Positions 11,211-18,949 of a stretch of DNA of 64,000 nucleotides are shown here, piece after piece. How positions within the stretch are numbered: position 1 is the first letter of the stretch; each line of letters starts with the position of its first letter. Under the pieces are notes generated by a model. That model saw only the letters and a list, made by a program, of their open reading frames with translations, did no database searches and was not told the origin of the DNA. This DNA is from Psychrobacter sp. LV10R520-6 (GTDB taxonomy: Bacteria; Pseudomonadota; Gammaproteobacteria; Pseudomonadales; Moraxellaceae). Location of the stretch: NCBI RefSeq assembly GCF_900182925.1, contig NZ_LT900024.1, positions 1,922,001-1,986,000 on the forward strand, in the 5' to 3' direction. The position numbers and the translations under genes are program-made.

Positions 11211-12941
11211 GTCGCACCTTTCACGGGTGCGTGGATTGAAACTTGGTGGGCATCACTATGTCAGTGATAGTGGGTGGTCGCACCTTTCACGGGTGCGTGG
11301 ATTGAAACGCATATATAGTTTTGAACGTCTGCATATCATGGGTCGCACCTTTCACGGGTGCGTGGATTGAAACTCAATGTGATTTACAGACCATCGGCCG
11401 GACTCTTGTCGCACCTTTCACGGGTGCGTGGATTGAAACCCGCTACGAACGTGCTGCTCAATTACTTGCGCGTCGCACCTTTCACGGGTGCGTGGATTGA
11501 AACCCTGAGACCCGGACCCATCGCCCCCGGACTGGTCGTCGCACCTTTCACGGGTGCGTGGATTGAAACTGCTAGGACAATCTCAGCGGCGTGCAGGCGC
11601 ATGTCGCACCTTTCACGGGTGCGTGGATTGAAACAGTGCCTAATGTTTGCATCATATAGCGGGGTGTGTCGCACCTTTCACGGGTGCGTGGATTGAAACA
11701 AATCAGGCGGGTACACTGGCAACGGTGGTGCAGGTCGCACCTTTCACGGGTGCGTGGATTGAAACCTTTATTCCATGTGTCGCTCATTTTGTCCGGCAGT
11801 CGCACCTTTCACGGGTGCGTGGATTGAAACGACAGTGTAGATATCAGTACTGAAGAGATGATCGTCGCACCTTTCACGGGTGCGTGGATTGAAACTTAAT
11901 GCGTTTTGTGCGTAGTCAGCAGCAGCGTGTGGTCGCACCTTTCACGGGTGCGTGGATTGAAACTACGGTGCCGTGAATAACGATGCCGAGATTGATGAGT
12001 CGCACCTTTCACGGGTGCGTGGATTGAAACCTGCTCCCGCATTGCACTTAATCCTACCAATCTAGTCGCACCTTTCACGGGTGCGTGGATTGAAACGTCT
12101 AACGGTTCGTTCGATATTTCGACTACATCGTCGCACCTTTCACGGGTGCGTGGATTGAAACGGTTGCCTGGTGTGCCGCCCATATTTGCAGTAGTCGCAC
12201 CTTTCACGGGTGCGTGGATTGAAACTATTTGCATATTTACGATTTATAATATGAACGTTGTCGCACCTTTCACGGGTGCGTGGATTGAAACTGACAACTG
12301 CAAGCGCTTCGGAATGTTCCATTGTCGCACCTTTCACGGGTGCGTGGATTGAAACCTTTATTCCATGTGTCGCTCATTTTGTCCGGCAGTCGCACCTTTC
12401 ACGGGTGCGTGGATTGAAACAGTGCCTAATGTTTGCATCATATAGCGGGGTGTGTCGCACCTTTCACGGGTGCGTGGATTGAAACAAATCAGGCGGGTAC
12501 ACTGGCAACGGTGGTGCAGGTCGCACCTTTCACGGGTGCGTGGATTGAAACCAACGTCCATGCGTGGAAATAAAGTGCTTTGCGGTCGCACCTTTCACGG
12601 GTGCGTGGATTGAAACACATAGGGGCAGAATATCCCTAACCGTTTGAAGTCGCACCTTTCACGGGTGCGTGGATTGAAACTGTATAGTCATTTTATTAAT
12701 CCTTATGCGGTTGTCGCACCTTTCACGGGTGCGTGGATTGAAACCGTTGTCTTGATAATGCACGTAACGGTTATCGAGTCGCACCTTTCACGGGTGCGTG
12801 GATTGAAACAAGTTTTCATAGCGTTGATGGAAAGAAAGGGGGTGTCGCACCTTTCACGGGTGCGTGGATTGAAACTTACGGTGTGGATATACCCGCTGGG
12901 GATTATGCGGTCGCACCTTTCACGGGTGCGTGGATTGAAAC
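11211..12941 (+). CRISPR. Type I-C CRISPR array, distal block (27 repeats)
   Basis: I count 27 repeats from 11211 to 12910, the last ending at 12941. Together with the other blocks this makes about 160 repeats. Three spacers occur twice here: those starting AGTGCCTAATG (11635 and 12421), AAATCAGGCGG (11700 and 12486) and CTTTATTCCATG (11766 and 12356). The order is A-B-C in the first block and C-A-B in the second. The last repeat is perfect rather than degenerate, so the original array end may have been lost. Sequence after 12941 is not followed by another repeat. Confidence 0.97.
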
Positions 12942-12971
12942 TTCTGAACAATATGATCTTTATATGGCCTA

Positions 12972-14018
12972 GATTAACACACCAAGTGCAACGCTAAGTA
13001 ATGGAATAGAACACCTGGTTTGGTGTCCTAAATCCCAATCGTTTTCTTGGTCTGTTGTTTATTCTATCCTCAATAGCCTGTACCTCATCATCGGATACTT
13101 GTCTGAAGTCACAGCCTTTAGGCAGGTACTCTCTGATTAAACCATTGGTATTCTCGTTTGTTTCTCGTTGCCATGAGGCATAAGCATCAGCAAAGTAGAA
13201 CTTACTATAAAGCCTCTGTTTAACGGTTTTGTGCTCAGCAAACTCCTTACCATTGTCGGAGGTAATCGTCTTAACTTGTAGTCTAACTGGGGTCAGTAGA
13301 TTTACCATAGCATCCGCCACCAGATGAGCGCTCTTTTTAGTGACCCGTTTCATCTTAACCAAACCTGTCTTTCGTTCTACTAGTGTCACGATAGCCTGTT
13401 TGTGGTTTTGACCGATAATGGTATCCGCTTCCCAGTCACCGATGCGTGATCGATCTTCTACCATTTGAGGACGCTCATGAATAGAGACCCTGTCATTGAT
13501 GCGTCCCCGGGTCTCAGCGGTAAGCCTTTGACGATAAGGTTTGGCTTTGCGTCTTAAGTGTTGCCATAACCCGCCGCCTTGTTTCTTGTCTGTCCATAGG
13601 TATCGATAGATGCTCATGTGGCTGATACCACCATGGACGCCTGCTATTTGTTCCGGACTCCACTGTAGCTTTAGCTTAGCAACGACCCAGTCCCAGACGC
13701 TTGAGACAATAGTGAAGGCGTTGTTTGCATGCCTCGCTTTAGCCTCTGTGTGGGCATGCTTTGCTCGATAGCCGCGCAGGCTTCTATTACGCCTGATCTC
13801 TCTTGATATGGTGCTAGGACTTCTATTTAATTTGCCTGCTATAAATTTAATGCGGTGGTTTGCCCCTTTAAGAGCATAAATCTGATATCGTTCCCCTAGG
13901 CTTAGATGTGTATAGCTCATGGTTGCAATCTCACTTTGGTGGTGGATAGTGGCTTTGATGCTAGCGCATCTAGGCTTCTTTTTCACCTGCTCTTCGAAAT
14001 TGCACTTCACGTGTTAAT
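12972..14018 (-). mobile_element. IS30-family insertion sequence
   Basis: A 1047-bp element. Its ends share the inverted repeat GATTAACAC...AAGTGCAA at the left and TTGCACTT...GTGTTAAT at the right. CTA occurs on both sides (12969-12971 and 14019-14021), consistent with a short target duplication. It carries one intact transposase gene and lies 30 bp past the last CRISPR repeat. It is unrelated to the IS3 elements in the array. Confidence 0.88.
12994..13920 (-). CDS. IS30-family transposase
   Basis: A 308-residue transposase if started at MSYTHLSLGERYQIYAL (13920). The frame is open 30 codons further upstream to 14010, but that extension runs into the inverted repeat and is unlike the family. 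The N-terminus has the helix-turn-helix typical of IS30 (FIAGKLNRSPSTISREIRRN). The catalytic domain shows the DDE pattern in GDWEADTIIG, TITSDNGKEFAEH and ETNENTNGLIREYLPKG. The C-terminus ends RLGFRTPNQVFY, the usual family ending. It looks complete. Confidence 0.93.
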   Translation of the reverse strand: MSYTHLSLGERYQIYALKGANHRIKFIAGKLNRSPSTISREIRRNRSLRGYRAKHAHTEAKARHANNAFTIVSSVWDWVVAKLKLQWSPEQIAGVHGGISHMSIYRYLWTDKKQGGGLWQHLRRKAKPYRQRLTAETRGRINDRVSIHERPQMVEDRSRIGDWEADTIIGQNHKQAIVTLVERKTGLVKMKRVTKKSAHLVADAMVNLLTPVRLQVKTITSDNGKEFAEHKTVKQRLYSKFYFADAYASWQRETNENTNGLIREYLPKGCDFRQVSDDEVQAIEDRINNRPRKRLGFRTPNQVFYSIT

Positions 14019-14157
14019 CTAAGTTTTCTAACATCACCCAATAGTTATCTTTACTATATTCAGCACCTAGAATAGGTACATACTTATCAGCTACTACATG
14101 TTCAGAATCTATGTAAAACTGAGCCGCTTGAGCAAAGTTTAATACAAACCTATACTT

Positions 14158-14476
14158 TTATAGAAGACGATATTAATCAAGACAACTTCTCCGCCCCTTA
14201 CTTTACTTGCAATTCAATGAATACTTTATTGTCAAAACCTTCCATTTATGAAGAAATTTTCTCCTGAATGGTTGATGTAGCCAAGTCCAATAACTATTAT
14301 GGTTAAGCATAATTCTTAAAGAATAAAGGTATGGTTGTAATTTTTTAAAATCCTCCTACTTTCAAGTCAGAACTTTGGTATGGTGGAATACTATTTTAAA
14401 GCTGTTTTCGTTTGCTTTTTTTATGCGCAGTTAGTTCTTAAATACTGATACTTAAATACCGACAAGGATGTTGTCT
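14158..14476. other. Non-coding region upstream of mdlC
   Basis: About 320 bp of AT-rich sequence. I see no convincing gene, RNA or operator. A plus-strand open frame ends within it at 14269 but has no good start. The promoter of mdlC must lie here, but I cannot point to clear -35 and -10 boxes. The three-copy operator found upstream of the pca operon is absent. Confidence 0.5.
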
Positions 14477-16096
14477 ATGTCTCACACTGAGCATTCAAAT
14501 ACTTCAAATACTGTCCAACAAATCACGTTTCGCCTCATGCGTGAACTCAATATGACCAAGGTGTTTGGTAATCCCGGCTCAACTGAGCTTAATTTTTTAA
14601 ATGATTTCCCCGAAGATTTTGACTATGTCTTAGCACTGCAGGAGGCGTCTGCTGTAGCTATGGCAGATGGATATGCTCAAGCCACTGGCAATGCCGCGTT
14701 TGTTAATTTACATTCAGCTGCAGGGGTAGGACATGCTTTGGGTAATATATTCACTGCCTTTCGTAATCATGCTCCACTGGTAATTACTGCGGGACAACAA
14801 TCTCGAAGTATATTACCCTTTGCTCCCTATTTAGGAGCAGAACGCGCGGCGGAATTTCCAAAGCCTTACGTCAAATGGAGCATTGAACCGGCTCGTCCCG
14901 AAGATGTGCCATTGGCAATAGCCCAAGCCTATCATATCGCTATGCAACACCCACGCGGCCCAACCTTTGTGTCTATTCCATCGGATGATTGGGATAAAGT
15001 GACTGTAATGCCACACTATTCAAAGGTGATTGAGGGTACTACGCCAAGTCCAGCTGCCATTGATCAATTATTAAAAGCTTTGCAACCCAGTCAAAATTTA
15101 GCCTTAGTAGTGGGATCAGATGTTGATCGACAAGGAGCATTTGAGACAATAATTACTCTTGCCGAACGCTTGCAAGCGCAAGTTTGGGAAGCCCCGTACT
15201 CTAGCCGAGCTAGCTTTCCTCAAAATCATCCGCAGTTTGCAGGATTTCTGTCCGCTCTACCAGAGCATCTCTCACAAAAACTTGCCGAATATGATGTTAT
15301 TTTGGTGATTGGTGCGCCTGTATTTACGCTGCATCTGCCAGGCGATATGCCATTATTTAATTCGGATGTGGCAATTTATCAAATTACAGATGATCCGATG
15401 TATGCCGCGTCTGCTTCGGCAACAACAACTTTGTTTGGCACTATAGCGCATAGTATACAAGCCCTACTAGACCGACTCGATCCATTACCAAGTAACAATG
15501 CTGACATATCAGCTACGCCGATTCGTCCCGCTGCTCCACAAGTAAACGCAGCTACACCAATTCCAGTTGAATATGCCATTGATGTACTCTCACATGCGCG
15601 ACCCGCTGATGCTATAATTGTGGAAGAAGCACCCTCCCATCGCCCTGCCATTCAACGTTTTTTACCCATTATCCAAGCCAATGGTTTTTATACTATGGCT
15701 AGCGGTGGGTTAGGTTATGCTCTCCCTGCAGCAGTCGGGGTGGCGTTGGCCACGGATAAACGAGTGATTTGTGTTATTGGTGATGGCTCATCGATGTACT
15801 CGATTCAAGCGATTTGGACAGCGGTACAATTAAACTTACCGGTAACTGTGATTGTGTTTAATAACAGTGGATATGGGGCAATGCACTCATTTAGTAAGAT
15901 CATGAAAAATAAATCGATACCAGGGCTTGATTTACCTGATATTGATTTTGTGCAATTAGCCAAAAGCATGGGCTGTAACGGTTCTCGCGTTAGTCAGCAC
16001 GAACAATTAGCCGAGGCGATAAATACTGCCCTAGATGCGCCCAGCAGTTATCTGTTAGAAATAATTGTGGATCCAAATACAAGAGCTATTTACTAA
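14477..16096 (+). CDS. mdlC: Benzoylformate decarboxylase
   Basis: A ThDP-dependent decarboxylase converting benzoylformate (phenylglyoxylate) to benzaldehyde and CO2 in mandelate-type pathways. The N-terminal Pyr domain shows FGNPGSTELNFLNDF, the catalytic glutamate region LALQEASAVAMADGYA, and the signature HSAAGVGHALGNIFTA with the active-site histidine. The C-terminal PP domain has the cofactor motif GDGSSMYSIQA...NNSGYGAM. Length (539 residues from MSHTEH) is close to the known enzyme (about 528). I prefer the ATG at 14477 over 14468, because AAGGA at 14464-14468 is properly spaced from it. It runs opposite to the pca genes. With the aldehyde dehydrogenase and pobA nearby, the physiological substrate may be the 4-hydroxy form. 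Confidence 0.9.
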   Translation: MSHTEHSNTSNTVQQITFRLMRELNMTKVFGNPGSTELNFLNDFPEDFDYVLALQEASAVAMADGYAQATGNAAFVNLHSAAGVGHALGNIFTAFRNHAPLVITAGQQSRSILPFAPYLGAERAAEFPKPYVKWSIEPARPEDVPLAIAQAYHIAMQHPRGPTFVSIPSDDWDKVTVMPHYSKVIEGTTPSPAAIDQLLKALQPSQNLALVVGSDVDRQGAFETIITLAERLQAQVWEAPYSSRASFPQNHPQFAGFLSALPEHLSQKLAEYDVILVIGAPVFTLHLPGDMPLFNSDVAIYQITDDPMYAASASATTTLFGTIAHSIQALLDRLDPLPSNNADISATPIRPAAPQVNAATPIPVEYAIDVLSHARPADAIIVEEAPSHRPAIQRFLPIIQANGFYTMASGGLGYALPAAVGVALATDKRVICVIGDGSSMYSIQAIWTAVQLNLPVTVIVFNNSGYGAMHSFSKIMKNKSIPGLDLPDIDFVQLAKSMGCNGSRVSQHEQLAEAINTALDAPSSYLLEIIVDPNTRAIY

Positions 16097-16156
16097 CCGT
16101 TTGTTGAATTAATGATGGCTAAAACCCAAGGTTTTAAAAAAGGCTTATCGTATGGC

Positions 16157-17223
16157 TGAACTGACCCCATAAGTTGGACAAACTTATAGGGGTGAACTTG
16201 TGAAATACGATATAAATTTCAAACTAAGCGTCATTGCTCATTATCGACAAGGTCGCTCAGGGATCGCACATCAAAGAGACGTTTACAAATAGGTCAATCA
16301 GTACCAGACAGGCGGCATACTTGCTATCAAACCTAAAACCAGTAAAGCGATCTATAGTAACGAGTTTAAGCGCCATGTCATCACCACCATGGCAAGTGAA
16401 GACTTAAGACTCTCCGAACTACCTTTAGATTTAGCATCAACTCACCAGATTTAATCGATGTCTGGCGCATAAACTATAACACTCATGGTATGCTTAGCTT
16501 AACATCTAAAGGCAAAGGTAGGTATGGATATCGCCGTATTACTGGAGTGCTTAAAAACGAAGGATTGAATCACAACCATAAACTGATTGCTAGACTGATG
16601 AGTGAGCTTGGATTTAATGCAAGAAACAGAAGACAGGAATATCGCTCTTACAAAGGTCGGCATGGCACAATTGCCAAGAATATATTCAAGCGCAGGTTTC
16701 ATGCCAAAGCACCAAACAAACGATGGCTGACTGATGTTACTGAGTTCAAGGTTGGTGAAGATAGGCTGTACTTGTCGCCGATACTCGATTGTTATAACAA
16801 TGAAATTATAAGCTATCAAGGCGATCGGTATATGACTTAGTCAAACAGACGCTAGATAAAGCAGTAAATCGTCTACCTGTTAAGCGCTCAAAAAATCTGG
16901 TATTACACTCAGACCACGGATGGCATTATCAGATGAAGGTATTTAACAAAGCACTTAAGGATAATAAGATTAAGCAGAGTATGAGCCGTAAAGGCAATTG
17001 CTTAGATAATGCACTGATGGAGAGCTTTTTTGGGACGCTCAAGTGTGAGACGATTTATATGATGAAGCGTAAGTCTATTAAGGCATTAGAACAACAGATT
17101 CATGAGTATATGCATTATTATAATTATGAGACAATTCAGATAAAATTGAAAGGACTGAGTCCTGTAAAGTACAGAACTCAGTCCTTTCATTAACTAACTG
17201 CCCAAGCTTCGAATTTCAGTTCA
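16157..17223 (+). mobile_element. Decayed IS3-family (IS150-type) element
   Basis: The left end TGAACTGACCCCATAAGTTG and the right end, whose reverse complement starts TGAACTGAA, mark a 1067-bp relic, shorter than the roughly 1.2-1.4 kb of intact IS150-type elements. The right end contains a perfect hairpin around AAGGACTGAGT/ACTCAGTCCTT (about 17150-17185), common near the ends of this group. I see no target duplication. It separates mdlC from the binding-protein gene at 17268-18332. Confidence 0.85.
16201..17193 (+). pseudogene. Broken IS150-type transposase genes
   Basis: orfA starts GTG at 16201 (KYDINFKLSVIAHYRQG) and hits a stop after about 30 codons. Further orfA pieces follow in another frame to about 16455, with much of orfA missing. 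orfB is in two frames: 16490-16840 has GRYGYRRITGVLKNEGLNH and KRWLTDVTEF with the first aspartate, and 16933-17193 has KQSMSRKGNCLDNALMESFF with the glutamate. The segment between them retains LVLHSDHGW. Several stops and frameshifts mean no active transposase. Confidence 0.88.
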
Positions 17224-17267
17224 GAATGCACCTTTTTATTTTAAGGTTAATTATGAAATATCATAAG

Positions 17268-18332
17268 TTAAGACTTACAAGCAGCGCTAGCTTCTTGAGC
17301 TTTTTGATAAACCGTTTGTGCATCTAATCCAAGCGCTTCAGTATCTTTTAAGTACTTTTGAGTACCTGCTTCTAATGGAGCTTTCCAGTCAGGATCACTC
17401 AATGGATTAGGAATGTCTATCATAGTATCGCCTTTAGCTTTTGCCTCGGCTATAAACTTGGCATCTTGTGCATCGAACACTTTTCCAGCAACCGCAGCCA
17501 TGGCCTTACCAGAATTATCGTCGATAACTTTTTTAAGGTCATCAGGAAGACTTGCATACTTGTCTTTGTTCATTGTCACTACGATAGGAGAACTATAAAA
17601 AGGAATATTTGTGTGGGTATTAGTAAGCTCAGTGAGTTTAAATGAACCCATTGCATCCCATGGAAGACTTATGCCATCTAGAACGCCGCGCTGGAGAGAA
17701 GTATAAAGATCAGTGACTGGTAAACCTACAGGTGTTCCCCCAGCAGCTTCAATAATATTACCCGTAATAGCTGAAGGCCCGCGAATACGCATGCCTTTTA
17801 AGTCTTCTGGTTTACGAATAGGCTTATCAACGGTATGTAATCCTCCAGGACCAGTTCCCATCATAAATAATAAGTGCGTATCTTCATATTCGCTCGATAT
17901 TACCCCATCGTCATATAGGGTTTGTAGCATACAGTTCATTTGAGTTGCCGAGTTGGAGAGACCTGGTAATTCTGCAATTTGAGTCAATGGAAAACGACCA
18001 GTGGTATAGCCTTGAAGTGTAGAGCCGATATCAACAACACCTTTAGCAACATTATCATAAGTAGCATCAGGTTTGCTAAGTGTCGCTGAAGGATAAATCT
18101 CAACTTTAATTCTACCCTTTGACTCTTCTTCAACCTTTTTTGCCCAATAGTCAAAGATATCTTTATGCGTTGATGAAGTCGCTGGCCAAAAATGTGCAAA
18201 GCGTAATATAGTAGTCTCTTCAGAGCTTACAGCAGCATTGTCACCAGTGGCAGTATCGCTTGATTGCGAGCAGCCAGTAAAACCAATCAAGGCTGCTAGC
18301 GCCAAACTAATCGGGAGCGTCTTTCTCATCAT
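17268..18332 (-). CDS. TRAP transporter solute-binding lipoprotein, DctP family (paralog 1)
   Basis: A periplasmic binding protein for a TRAP uptake system. I start it at MMRKTLPISLALAAL, preceded by AAAGGAATTT; the longer frame to 18401 lacks family features. The signal peptide ends in a lipobox (LIGFTGCSQ), so it should be membrane-anchored. DctP features include LRFAHFWPATSSTHKD near the N-terminus and the central PEDLKGMRIRGPSA segment with the conserved arginine. It is a close paralog of 31427-32491; both lack adjacent permeases, which lie at 20664-22477. A copy of the shared promoter/operator lies about 105 bp upstream. The ligand is probably an aromatic acid, judged only from context. 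Confidence 0.9.
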   Translation of the reverse strand: MMRKTLPISLALAALIGFTGCSQSSDTATGDNAAVSSEETTILRFAHFWPATSSTHKDIFDYWAKKVEEESKGRIKVEIYPSATLSKPDATYDNVAKGVVDIGSTLQGYTTGRFPLTQIAELPGLSNSATQMNCMLQTLYDDGVISSEYEDTHLLFMMGTGPGGLHTVDKPIRKPEDLKGMRIRGPSAITGNIIEAAGGTPVGLPVTDLYTSLQRGVLDGISLPWDAMGSFKLTELTNTHTNIPFYSSPIVVTMNKDKYASLPDDLKKVIDDNSGKAMAAVAGKVFDAQDAKFIAEAKAKGDTMIDIPNPLSDPDWKAPLEAGTQKYLKDTEALGLDAQTVYQKAQEASAACKS

Positions 18333-18436
18333 AAATTCCTTTTTTTGATGGTTACAAATAGTTCCAATATAAAACCAGGCATAGCTGCCAATCCATACCA
18401 ATAGTAAAGCTTAATTTGTTCTACACTAAAATCTAT

Positions 18437-18481
18437 GTTCGTATAGTGAACTAAATTATACCTTTTCTATTCTTCTGTCAA
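18437..18481 (-). promoter_or_regulatory. Promoter and IclR-type operator, copy 1
   Basis: Read on the minus strand: a -35 box TTGACA (18481-18476), 15 bp, a -10 box TATAAT (18460-18455), then the palindrome GTTCACTATACGAAC (18451-18437). The 15-bp palindrome resembles operators described for PcaR/PcaU-type IclR regulators. Nearly identical units lie at 29281-29325 and 32718-32762. It should drive the binding-protein gene starting at 18332. Confidence 0.75.
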
Positions 18482-18502
18482 TCTAGTTGTTCTTCTAAGA
18501 TT

Positions 18503-18600
18503 AGAATTAATTTATCTATCGCTTCTAATGTCTTTAGACGTTGTCTATCCGCTGCACCACAGTACGTTAGGGGAGATAGAATTTCCTCAATTTCAGCAAA
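18503..18600 (-). pseudogene. Remnant of the 3' end of pcaB
   Basis: This stretch aligns closely with the 3' end of pcaB (about 32783-32880), including the shared block CTATCCGCTGCACCACAGTA and GGAGATAGAATT. It lies just upstream of promoter copy 1, exactly as intact pcaB lies next to promoter copy 3. The body of the gene is missing. It is a scar of a duplicated promoter-binding protein-pcaB-regulator unit. Confidence 0.85.
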
Positions 18601-18653
18601 CATCAAAGAAAAGTAGATATATGGTTGTCCATCAAGAGTTTGCTATCTTTTGT

Positions 18654-18801
18654 ACTTCCGAGCTACAAATCAAACAATGAGTTAATTGGCGCCATTAATA
18701 TTAGCACTAGTTCTCTACGTATTTCCCATAAGGCTTTAATTGAAAATTTTTTGCCAATACTACGTGATTGTGCTGCACAAATCCAAACCTACTATACCTA
18801 A
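18654..18801 (+). pseudogene. Remnant of the 3' end of the IclR-family regulator gene
   Basis: Aligns with the last about 150 bp of the regulator gene at 34175-34963: shared AAATCAAACAA, TTAATTGG, ATTAATATTAGCAC and AACCTACTATA, up to an equivalent stop codon. Orientation relative to the pcaB remnant matches the intact pair. Everything between the two remnants (most of pcaB and the start of the regulator) has been deleted. Confidence 0.85.
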
Positions 18802-18864
18802 AACTGATTATGTCTAACTGACAACTGATTTAGTGTTTGAATAACTTATTGCCTATAAACCCAA

Positions 18865-18900
18865 AAGCCATGGCGACCTTATCATAGGGTACCATGGCTT
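18865..18900 (-). terminator. Probable terminator of the aldehyde dehydrogenase gene
   Basis: Inverted repeat AAGCCATGG / CCATGGCTT with an 18-base loop. On the minus strand the second arm is followed by a short T tract. It lies about 50 bp beyond the stop codon at 18950. Confidence 0.6.
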
Positions 18901-18949
18901 CCTTTTATTAAATTAACATCTACTATACATGTGTACAATAGATGATTAG

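Larger units (their letters stand above)
12942..14157 (-). pseudogene. Possible coding remnant between the array end and mdlC, split by IS30
   Basis: If the IS30 element and one CTA duplication are removed, the minus strand from 14157 across to 12942 is a single open frame of about 56 codons. It contains protein-like stretches such as FAQAAQFYIDSEHVVADKY and PILGAEYSKDNYWVML, and it runs straight into the last CRISPR repeat. There is a stop codon just upstream (14158-14160) and no good start, so at best this is a fragment. A plus-strand frame over 14077-14269 is also open for about 64 codons, so chance cannot be excluded. I do not recognise the protein. Confidence 0.3.

Noticed and set aside
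12..12941. Array reading as a protein-coding repeat region or a tandem satellite
   Set aside because: Constant 32-nt repeats with unique 32-36-nt spacers and a type I-C repeat form are diagnostic of CRISPR.
1043..12997. Many short ORFs of 60-117 codons on both strands in the array, with recurring peptides such as VAPFTGAWIET and FNPRTRERCD
   Set aside because: These peptides are simply the CRISPR repeat translated in different frames; the parts between them are spacers.
14831..15651. Minus-strand ORFs within mdlC
   Set aside because: Antisense to a clear, motif-complete ThDP enzyme.
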